From the NCBI RefSeq assembly GCF_947258925.1, contig NZ_CAMYKG010000010.1, positions 1-64,000 of the forward strand: a DNA stretch of 64,000 bases, written 5' to 3'. Shown one piece after another: positions 57,105 to 64,000 of this stretch. How positions within the stretch are numbered: position 1 is the first letter of the stretch; the number at the start of each line of letters is the position of its first letter. A model generated the notes under the pieces. The model saw nothing but the letters and a program-made list of their open reading frames with translations, was not told the origin of the DNA and ran no database searches. The translations under genes and the position numbers were made by a program. Source of the DNA: an uncultured Eudoraea sp. Lineage in GTDB: Bacteria; Bacteroidota; Bacteroidia; Flavobacteriales; Flavobacteriaceae.

Positions 57105-57788
57105 ATGGGTGAAAGTATTCTGAATTTGAAAGATGTTGCGGTATTCCAAAAAGAGAATATGGTGCTAAAGGATATTACCCTGGAAGTAAAAAAAGGGGAA
57201 TTTGTTTATCTGATTGGAAAAACGGGCAGTGGAAAAAGTAGTCTCATGAAAACACTCTATGCAGATCTCCCGCTTTTGGAGGGTCAAGGTCAGGTCGTAG
57301 GGTTTAATCTAAAAACTCTTGAAGAAAAAGATATCCCCTACCTACGGAGAAAACTTGGCATTGTATTTCAGGATTTTAAACTACTCCCCGATAGAAACAT
57401 CAACAAAAACCTCCTATTTGTTCTAAAAGCCACCGGCTGGAATGACCCGGAAAAAATGGATTCCAAAATTGAGGAAGTGTTAGATAAGGTGGGAATGAAG
57501 ACCAAGGGTTTTAAATTCCCACATGAATTATCAGGCGGGGAACAGCAGCGTATTGCGATAGCCAGGGCATTATTGAATGATCCCGAAATAATTCTGGCCG
57601 ATGAACCTACAGGTAACCTTGACCCACAGACCAGTGTAGAAGTAATGAAAGTGTTACAGGAAATAAATAAGACTGGAAGAACCATCCTCATGGCCACGCA
57701 TGATTATGCCCTGCTGCTTAAATATCCATCTAAAACTCTGAAATGCGATGGCGCAAAAGTTTTCGAGGTTATTCAAAAAGCAGTTTAA
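57105..57788 (+). CDS. ftsE: Cell division ATPase FtsE
   Basis: FtsE with membrane partner FtsX controls septal peptidoglycan hydrolases. The 227-residue ABC ATPase has Walker A GKTGSGKSS (38-46), FQDFKLLPDRN (Q-loop region typical of FtsE), signature LSGGEQQR and Walker B ILADEPTGNLD. No ftsX gene lies next to it; in many Bacteroidota ftsX is elsewhere. Closely related LolD-type ATPases are an alternative, but the LLPDRN segment favours FtsE. Confidence 0.85.
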   Translation: MGESILNLKDVAVFQKENMVLKDITLEVKKGEFVYLIGKTGSGKSSLMKTLYADLPLLEGQGQVVGFNLKTLEEKDIPYLRRKLGIVFQDFKLLPDRNINKNLLFVLKATGWNDPEKMDSKIEEVLDKVGMKTKGFKFPHELSGGEQQRIAIARALLNDPEIILADEPTGNLDPQTSVEVMKVLQEINKTGRTILMATHDYALLLKYPSKTLKCDGAKVFEVIQKAV

Positions 57789-58004
57789 TTTATTCAATCA
57801 TACACCTGCTTAATCCATAATCATTGAAAATCCCAGGGTACTTTGGAAAACATTTGGTAATCCCAAAAGCAAGTTATTCTAAAATTATAATTATCTTACT
57901 CCAAAACCGATGTCTGAGACATTACTTTTTTGTTCATTTACCTCTTTTGTCGTAAGCGAATTAAAATGATTATATTTTTTAAACACCAACCAAACCAACA
58001 AATT

Positions 58005-59672
58005 ATGAGGACATTTAAGTCTGTTTTATTTAGTATTTTCCTGTTAGTTTTCTTTTCGTGTAAGGAAGAAAAACCCAGCAAAGAAGTTGTAGAAAAAATA
58101 GAAGTACGGGAATGGAAGGCTGAAGACACCAGAAGTTTAACAGGCCTGACCGTTGAACGAGGACTTAAAGAAAAAACTGCGCTTGCTACTCCCGGATATG
58201 TAATGATTGCACCCCCGGAAAGCACCAAATCACATCTTATTAATATCGATGGCGAAGTGGTTCATAGCTGGGTAGGAGAATTGGCAATAGTTAATCACTA
58301 TTTAAAAGAGAATGGTAACCTGGTTAGGTTAGAAGTTGATCCCGACTTCCCAACATTTGCAGCGGGAGGACAAGCAGGAAGAATAAGGGAGTACGACTGG
58401 GATGGCAATATCCTGTGGGATTTTAAATGGGCGGATGAAGATGAACTTATACATCATGATATTGAATTAATGCCTAACGGGAATATTCTGGCCATTTCTT
58501 ACGAAGCCAAATCCCAGGAAGAGGCAATTGCGGCGGGAAGAGACCCTGAACACGTTACCAAAGCCGGACTTTGGCCAGACAAAATCATAGAAATTAAGCC
58601 ATCCGGAAAGACCGGCGGTGAAATTGTTTGGGAGTGGCATATGTGGGATCATTTGGTTCAGGACCACGACCCTACAAAAAACAACTATGGGGTTTTGGCT
58701 GAAAATCCGCGTAAAATAAACTTTAATTTATTTGGGGAAATATTACCCCCAATGACCGAAGAACAGGTGCAACAGGGGATAAAAATGGGCATGATGACGG
58801 CAAATGCCACTCCGGATAACCAGCATTCCGACTTTACCCATACTAATGCTATTGCCTATAATGCCGAATTAGACCAGATTGCTATCAGTGTTCCTGCCTA
58901 CAGCGAAATAATGATTATAGATCATAGCACTACCATAGAAGAAGCCAAAGGAAGTACCGGCGGCAGATGGGGACACGGAGGAGACCTTTTATACAGATGG
59001 GGCAATCCGGCTAATTATGGCCGAGGTACCAAAGAAGACCAGAAACTCTTTTTTGAACATGATATAAAATGGATCCCGAAGGGTTATCCCGGGGAAGGGC
59101 ATTTAATGGTCTTTAACAATGATATTGTACATCCAGACAATACTGTACCTTCTATGTGGGCAGTCTTAATGCAATCTAAGTCTCCGGAGGTGGAAGCAGC
59201 TGTTGGGGTGCTTGGAAATCATAGTGCTGTTTTTGAATTTATACCCCCAACAAATTCTGAGGGAGCCTATATTTTGGGTGAAAATGAAGCTTTCGGGCCT
59301 GATGGACCGGTATGGGCCTACACCGCACCAGACAAGTACTCTTTTTATTCGGCATTTGTATCTGGAGCACATCGCATGAAAAATGGAAATACCCTGATTA
59401 CATCGGGAGCCAAAGGAAGAATAATGGAAGTAACCCCCGATCACAAAATTGTGTGGGAGTATTGGAATCCATATAATGACCATTACAGAATGCCTGATGG
59501 CACTGTAGCATCGCCAATAGGTCCTTTTAAATATATGCAATTCAGGTCAACACATTTTACAAAAGACTTCCCTGCTTTTGCTGGCAAGGACCTGAAACCC
59601 CTTGAAGAACAACCAGAGCCTTTTATCTTTAAAATGCCACCTCCGCCGGCGGAGCAGGACAGTGTACAATAA
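58005..59672 (+). CDS. Arylsulfotransferase (ASST)-like lipoprotein
   Basis: A 555-residue protein with lipoprotein signal ending FFSC (Cys15 from ATG 58005). The rest is a beta-propeller with repeated motifs typical of ASST proteins: GRIREYDWDGNILWDF, HHDIELMPNGNILAISYE, HTNAIAYN, HRMKNGNTLI and EVTPDHKIVWEYWNPY. Bacterial arylsulfate sulfotransferases move sulfate between phenols without PAPS, using an active-site His. The HHD and HTN histidines are candidates. Length and lipid anchor put it in the periplasm or on the surface. ATG 58005 is chosen; longer in-frame starts lack a signal peptide. Confidence 0.85.
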   Translation: MRTFKSVLFSIFLLVFFSCKEEKPSKEVVEKIEVREWKAEDTRSLTGLTVERGLKEKTALATPGYVMIAPPESTKSHLINIDGEVVHSWVGELAIVNHYLKENGNLVRLEVDPDFPTFAAGGQAGRIREYDWDGNILWDFKWADEDELIHHDIELMPNGNILAISYEAKSQEEAIAAGRDPEHVTKAGLWPDKIIEIKPSGKTGGEIVWEWHMWDHLVQDHDPTKNNYGVLAENPRKINFNLFGEILPPMTEEQVQQGIKMGMMTANATPDNQHSDFTHTNAIAYNAELDQIAISVPAYSEIMIIDHSTTIEEAKGSTGGRWGHGGDLLYRWGNPANYGRGTKEDQKLFFEHDIKWIPKGYPGEGHLMVFNNDIVHPDNTVPSMWAVLMQSKSPEVEAAVGVLGNHSAVFEFIPPTNSEGAYILGENEAFGPDGPVWAYTAPDKYSFYSAFVSGAHRMKNGNTLITSGAKGRIMEVTPDHKIVWEYWNPYNDHYRMPDGTVASPIGPFKYMQFRSTHFTKDFPAFAGKDLKPLEEQPEPFIFKMPPPPAEQDSVQ

Positions 59673-59714
59673 ATATAAAACCAATTAATTATTTACTAAC
59701 TTAAAACTATACAA

Positions 59715-60395
59715 ATGTCAATTAAAATTATAGGGGCCGGATTGCCAAGGACCGGTACAAATACGCTAAAACAAAGCCTGGAACAATTAGGACTTAAGCA
59801 TGTTTACCACATGAAGGAATTACTGGTAAATCCGGAAAAACTGCATTATTGGAAGAAGCTTGACGAAACCGGAGATACAGACTGGGATGCGTTATATGAA
59901 GGTTACGAAGGAACGGTAGATTTTCCGGGCTATCCCTGGTATAAGGAACACATGAAACGATACCCAGATGCCAAGGTCATCCTTACGGTTAGGGATTTTG
60001 AAGACTGGTACAAAAGTGTGGATAGTACTGTTTTCAGAGCCGGACCACAAACTCCCGGTGAAAAGATAAAAATGCTGGGGAAATTACTTTTCAATGCCAG
60101 GGCGAGAAATGTAGTAAAGTGTATTAAATGGTTTAAGAAGTGCTTTTTTGCTGAAAGACTTCAGGGTAAATTTGAGGACAAAGCACATGCCCAAAAATTT
60201 TGGGAAAATCATTTGGCAGATGTAAAAGCCAGTGTCCCTGCAGACAAATTACTGGTTTATGATGTTCGTGATGGTTGGGCGCCACTATGTGCCTTTCTGG
60301 GTGTACCCGAACCAGCTGAACCCCTTCCACATCTCAATAAAAAGGAAAACTTTAAAGCTATGCTTCCCAAACTCATGAAGGGGGAAATGGTATAG
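59715..60395 (+). CDS. P-loop sulfotransferase (Sulfotransfer_4 type)
   Basis: A 226-residue cytoplasmic protein with the PAPS-binding loop LPRTGTNTLKQSL (about 9-21) and the 3'-phosphate motif VILTVRDFEDWYKSVD (about 89-104), plus a C-terminal LLVYDVRDGWAPLCAFLGVP. The family uses PAPS as sulfate donor; the acceptor is unknown. It follows the ASST-like gene by 42 bases, although the two enzymes differ in fold and chemistry. Confidence 0.88.
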   Translation: MSIKIIGAGLPRTGTNTLKQSLEQLGLKHVYHMKELLVNPEKLHYWKKLDETGDTDWDALYEGYEGTVDFPGYPWYKEHMKRYPDAKVILTVRDFEDWYKSVDSTVFRAGPQTPGEKIKMLGKLLFNARARNVVKCIKWFKKCFFAERLQGKFEDKAHAQKFWENHLADVKASVPADKLLVYDVRDGWAPLCAFLGVPEPAEPLPHLNKKENFKAMLPKLMKGEMV

Positions 60396-60481
60396 AACAC
60401 AATATTTACTTGGTATAATCAAAAATTATATACGCCCCAGGTGGCTTCAACCACTCGGGGTTTCTTTTAACATCATCACCT

Positions 60482-61651
60482 ATGAACACAGAAAGCTGGC
60501 AGGTAAAACTTACCCTTTTATTGGTAAGTAGCCTTACCATTATGTCTATGATTACCATCTCCGCCTCGTTACCGGATATGACTAAGGCATTTTCACACTT
60601 ACCCAATGCCGAAAACCTGATAAAGCTCACACTTTCATTTCCGGCTTTATTTATTGCTTTAACGGCAATAATCGCAGGGAAGTTCATAGATAGATTTGGA
60701 AGATTGCGCCTTCTGGGTGCTGCTTTAATCCTCTATGCAATTGCAGGTAGTTCAGGTTATTGGTTAGACAATATCTATCTGATTCTGGCCGGAAGGGCTT
60801 TACTGGGTATTTGTGTAGGTATTACAATGACTATCGCTACTACCCTGATAGCAGACTATTATCAGGGCAAATCGCGACAAAAGTTTGCGGGTCTGCAAAT
60901 AGCGGTCATGTCTTTTGGTGGTATTATGTTTGTTACTTTAGGAGGAATATTGGCCGATATTTCATGGCGGGTACCATTTTTGCTCTATTTATTTCCTATA
61001 ATAATCCTCCCAATGACCAGCTTATTTTTAAAAGAACCAAAAATTGAACTCAAGGAAAAAAGTAAGGATACTTCCATTAAATCCCCTAAAATTATTTGGC
61101 TTGTTTTTATAAATGTTATGATAATGTGGATTCTGTTTTTTATTATCCCCGTGCAGATCCCTTTCTATTTAAAATCTATCGGCATTGAAAAAAACACTCT
61201 AATTGGTATCGCGATAGCTTCGAGCACTTTCTTCTCTGTAATTTCTTCACTTTCATTCTCGCGGATCAAAGACAGGCTGAGTTTTCAGCAGGTTTTTGGG
61301 ATTGGCTATTTATTAATGGCCCTGGCGTTCGCCAGTATTTCTTATGGGGAATCTTACGGAATGGTTATGGTAGGAATGTTATTGGCAGGTCTGGGTATGG
61401 GCCTGATGATCCCTAACGCCAATGTTTGGGTGATGCAATTAGCCCCGGAACAGATTAGAGGACAAGAAATTGGCAGGTTAACAACCTTCTGGTTTATGGG
61501 ACAGTTTTTGTCCCCAATCATTTTGCTTCCTTTTTTAAATGTAATCTCGGAATCACAATTATACTCCATCCTGGCCTATGTGGTCTTAGGCTTGAGTATT
61601 GGATTCTTCTTTTTTGGGATTCTTAATAAAAAGAACCCACAGAAGGCCTAA
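60482..61651 (+). CDS. MFS transporter
   Basis: A 389-residue protein with twelve predicted membrane helices, the loop 2-3 motif GKFIDRFGRLRLL (about 62-74), and a short central loop with KEKSKDTSIK. It resembles drug-efflux type major facilitators, but the substrate is unknown. Same strand as the two sulfotransferase genes, 86 bases downstream; it could export a sulfated product, which is speculation. Confidence 0.88.
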   Translation: MNTESWQVKLTLLLVSSLTIMSMITISASLPDMTKAFSHLPNAENLIKLTLSFPALFIALTAIIAGKFIDRFGRLRLLGAALILYAIAGSSGYWLDNIYLILAGRALLGICVGITMTIATTLIADYYQGKSRQKFAGLQIAVMSFGGIMFVTLGGILADISWRVPFLLYLFPIIILPMTSLFLKEPKIELKEKSKDTSIKSPKIIWLVFINVMIMWILFFIIPVQIPFYLKSIGIEKNTLIGIAIASSTFFSVISSLSFSRIKDRLSFQQVFGIGYLLMALAFASISYGESYGMVMVGMLLAGLGMGLMIPNANVWVMQLAPEQIRGQEIGRLTTFWFMGQFLSPIILLPFLNVISESQLYSILAYVVLGLSIGFFFFGILNKKNPQKA

Positions 61652-61728
61652 GGCCTAAAATAAGAGGCTGTAAAAAGACTAAGAATATCAGGGAAATCAG
61701 GTTTTTCAAATATCCATTAACTTAGTAG

Positions 61729-62562
61729 TTGAGTAACTATTTTAAAGTGATTCTTAAAAAACAGCAAAATCAGGTTAATAAAAAATCAAGTCCATTTATA
61801 GGATTATTGCTGTTTATAGTTTCGGTTGCTTTACTAATTCTTACCGGGCCATTAGGGTTTTTATACGGTATCTTACATTCCCTATTCACAAAAGGCTTTA
61901 GAGGCATAGGTGAATATTTATTAAAGATTGCCGTGTCTATTGACCAGTTGGGCAATGTTTTGATGCAGCATTTACTCAATGTATTATGGATTAAAAAGGA
62001 AGGATATAAGTTTGGCAACCGGGACGAGACTATCTCCAGTGCATTGGGCCGTAACAAAAAACTAGGCACATTAACCCGTTTTGGAATTTTAATTGATAAA
62101 ATACTGGATAAAATAGACCCCAACCATTCTCTTAATTCGATCGACTATTATATTGAACCAACTCAAGAAATCCTGGATGTTGTAGCTTGGATTCACTTAG
62201 AAGAGAATAGTATACTTTGTACAAGAAGTTTGGAAAAGGATACCTATTATATTCCCGGAGGAAAAAGAGAGGCCGGAGAAACAGACCCACAAACACTTTA
62301 TAGAGAAATAAAAGAAGAACTTCAGATATCGCTGGATATATCTTCATTAAAGTTTATTGGAATTTTTGAAGCTGAAGCACATGGCTTTCAACCCGGAGTA
62401 TTTGTAAGAATGAGATGTTATATGGGTAGCTATTCCGGAGAGCTATGTCCCGATTCTGAAATTGCGGAAATGGTTCTACTTAATTATTCGGACAGGAATA
62501 TGGTCTCGGAGGTGGATAAACTTGTTTTTGATTTTCTTAATAAGAAAGGATATCTAATATAG
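61729..62562 (+). CDS. Membrane domain fused to a NUDIX hydrolase
   Basis: A 277-residue protein. Residues 20-50 hold a membrane helix pair; residues 55-145 (GEYLLKIAVSIDQLGNVLMQ, KFGNRDETISSALG, DPNHSLNSIDYYIEP) look like a small membrane protein that I know only as a separate, uncharacterised Flavobacteriaceae protein. From about residue 147 a NUDIX domain begins (VVAWIHLEENSILCTRSLEKDTYYIPGGKR) with Nudix box G178-x5-E184-x7-REIKEE. Such NUDIX enzymes cleave nucleoside diphosphate derivatives. Start appears to be TTG at 61729. The join has no obvious linker and suggests a gene fusion by deletion. Confidence 0.78.
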   Translation: MSNYFKVILKKQQNQVNKKSSPFIGLLLFIVSVALLILTGPLGFLYGILHSLFTKGFRGIGEYLLKIAVSIDQLGNVLMQHLLNVLWIKKEGYKFGNRDETISSALGRNKKLGTLTRFGILIDKILDKIDPNHSLNSIDYYIEPTQEILDVVAWIHLEENSILCTRSLEKDTYYIPGGKREAGETDPQTLYREIKEELQISLDISSLKFIGIFEAEAHGFQPGVFVRMRCYMGSYSGELCPDSEIAEMVLLNYSDRNMVSEVDKLVFDFLNKKGYLI

Positions 62563-62642
62563 ATTTTCATGGAAGCTCATAAAGATTTTCGTTACATTTA
62601 GAAACAATTTAATTAAGCTGTTAAAAAATTTAAATAGTACAA

Positions 62643-63392
62643 ATGGTTGTTTTAGGCATTGATATTGGTGGTTCCGGAATGAAAGGTGCTTTAGTGAATT
62701 CTTTATCAGGCGAAATGCTAACTGAACGTTACCGTATACCTACACCCCCATCCAGAAAACCAAAAGAAATGGCAGCAGTGGTCAAAAAGATTGTTGAACA
62801 CTTTAACCATAAGGGACCTGTTGGCGTAGGATTCCCAACAATTATCCGGCACGGGGTATGTAAATCAAGAGGGAATCTGCATAAGAAGTGGGTAAATGTA
62901 AATGTGCGCGAACTATTTTCCGGTGCAACCGGACTACCCGTAACGGTGATAAATGATGCCGATGCAGCCGGATATGCTACTATGAATTATGGGATTGGAA
63001 AAGGGAAAGAAGGATTGGTTGTAATGATAACCATTGGCACAGGATTAGGTAGTGGGGCCTTTTATAATGGTGAACTGTTACCTAATTTTGAATTAGGACA
63101 GATTCCTTATAAAAAATATAAAAAAATTGAAGATTGGGCAGCGGCTTCAGCAAAAGAAAAAGAAGGCCTGAGCTACAAGCAGTGGGGAAAACGCTTTAAT
63201 GTATTCTTAAAATTTGTTGATCTTATTATTTCCCCGGATTTCATCATTTTAGGTGGAGGAACTTCCAAACAATTTGATGAATATAAAGATTATATTACCC
63301 TGGAAACCCCTGTAGTTCCCGCAGAATTGAGAAACCAGGCTGGAATAGTCGGGGCAGCAGCAGCAGCACTGCATGAGGCACCACGGGATTAA
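62643..63392 (+). CDS. ppgK: Polyphosphate glucokinase (ROK family)
   Basis: PpgK phosphorylates glucose with polyphosphate or ATP. The 249-residue protein has the phosphate motif GIDIGGSGMKG (about 5-15), VINDADAAGYA, ITIGTGLGSGAF, YKQWGKR and LGGGTSKQF. The sugar-binding ELGH motif of the family reads ELGQ (about 150-153). Length is normal. It converges with typA across an 18-base gap. Confidence 0.9.
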   Translation: MVVLGIDIGGSGMKGALVNSLSGEMLTERYRIPTPPSRKPKEMAAVVKKIVEHFNHKGPVGVGFPTIIRHGVCKSRGNLHKKWVNVNVRELFSGATGLPVTVINDADAAGYATMNYGIGKGKEGLVVMITIGTGLGSGAFYNGELLPNFELGQIPYKKYKKIEDWAAASAKEKEGLSYKQWGKRFNVFLKFVDLIISPDFIILGGGTSKQFDEYKDYITLETPVVPAELRNQAGIVGAAAAALHEAPRD

Positions 63393-63410
63393 ATCAAAAA
63401 AATTGTTTCT

Positions 63411-64000
63411 TTAAGAGATCTTATTCCTTTTCCGGTCAACTTCTTTTAAAAATATTTTTCGTAGACGTAAGTGCTTAGGTGTAACCTCCACGTATTCATC
63501 TTTTTGGATATATTCCAGAGCTTCCTCAAGTGAAAACTTGATAGCAGGTACTATTTTTGCCTTATCGTCAGCTCCCGAAGAACGGACATTGGAAAGTTTC
63601 TTGGTCTTGGTAATATTAATTACCATATCATCTCCTCTCGTATTCTCCCCAATAACCTGGCCCTCATAGATATCCTCACCCGGATCTACAAAAAATCTGC
63701 CTCTTTCCTGTAATTTATCTATAGAATAAGGGATTGCCTTTCCATTTTCCATAGAAACCAGAGAACCATTTTGCCTTTGTGGAACATCACCTTTCATAGG
63801 CTGGTATTCCAAAAAGCGATGCGCCATTATGGCTTCACCTGCTGTGGCAGTTAAAAGTTGATTTCGCAATCCTATAATCCCACGGGAAGGAATTAGAAAT
63901 TCGCACACCATCCTGTCGCCTTTTGCCTCCATACTGGTCATTTCCCCCTTGCGGATAGATACCATCTCCACGGCCTTACCTGATACTTCTTCCGGTAAAT
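63411..64000 (-). CDS. typA: Ribosome-associated GTPase TypA/BipA, C-terminal part (start beyond window)
   Basis: The 196 visible codons form the C-terminal end of TypA: EEVSGKAVEMVSIRKGEMT, CEFLIPSRGIIGLRNQLLTATAGEAIMAHRF, RFFVDPGEDIYEGQVIGENTRGDDM and YVEVTPKHLRLRKIFL. The frame runs off the right edge, so the GTPase domain is not seen. TypA helps ribosome assembly under stress. Confidence 0.95.
   Translation of the reverse strand, partial: LPEEVSGKAVEMVSIRKGEMTSMEAKGDRMVCEFLIPSRGIIGLRNQLLTATAGEAIMAHRFLEYQPMKGDVPQRQNGSLVSMENGKAIPYSIDKLQERGRFFVDPGEDIYEGQVIGENTRGDDMVINITKTKKLSNVRSSGADDKAKIVPAIKFSLEEALEYIQKDEYVEVTPKHLRLRKIFLKEVDRKRNKIS

Overview
The window is a piece of a Bacteroidota chromosome, most likely from the Flavobacteriaceae. 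The evidence is a SusC/SusD outer-membrane system, two proteins with the type B sorting domain of the type IX secretion system (T9SS), a fused SecDF, Bacteroidota promoter boxes (TTG, a 19-20 base gap, TAnnTTTG), and AT-rich DNA. No rRNA, CRISPR array, prophage or insertion sequence was seen. One tRNA (Glu, UUC) is present. Most genes are conserved housekeeping genes. The unusual content is gene fusion and gene decay.

Positions 1-6792 (minus strand) hold a carbohydrate-uptake type locus: a membrane-bound triple-tyrosine/LuxR regulator, then one continuous reading frame that starts as a nearly complete SusC transporter and passes without a stop into a SusD protein that has lost its signal peptide and lipidation cysteine. 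The frame runs off the left edge. This in-frame SusC-SusD join is the most striking feature of the window. Positions 6888-10518 carry clpS, prmA, tpiA, a DoxX/thioredoxin-like membrane protein and an internally duplicated DUF1599 protein. Positions 10630-13079 carry folP, the c-di-AMP synthase dacA and a DUF3667 gene split by one in-frame stop. Then come an ABC exporter, truA, a YfcE-like phosphoesterase, a DUF4293 protein and rho.

Positions 18881-20940 hold three poorly characterised genes (lipoprotein, membrane protein, SDR-like protein), followed by the ruins of a DNA alkylation repair gene (20991-21458), rpsT, tRNA-Glu and proS. Positions 23521-29822 encode cell-surface proteins: a Gly/Trp/Tyr and Ser/Arg-rich lipoprotein, an OmpP1/FadL porin and two paralogous T9SS cargo proteins. 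folE-cysS, yidD, lgt, a DUF192 lipoprotein, a GNAT, small membrane proteins (one of 31 codons), a ModF-like ATPase, a serine hydrolase and a cold-shock protein follow.

Positions 38840-49128 hold secDF, mdh, gyrB, a DASS-type anion transporter and asnB, nearly all bounded by clear hairpin terminators. Positions 49373-56953 hold a DUF2911 protein, a truncated amidohydrolase remnant, an OmpA-family protein and a TPR/outer-membrane-protein operon. The right end has ftsE, an arylsulfotransferase-like lipoprotein next to an unrelated P-loop sulfotransferase, an MFS transporter, a membrane-domain/NUDIX fusion, ppgK and the 3' part of typA.

In 64 kb there are three broken genes and two in-frame fusions. 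This may reflect ongoing gene decay in this lineage or errors in the assembled sequence; read coverage across the junctions would decide.
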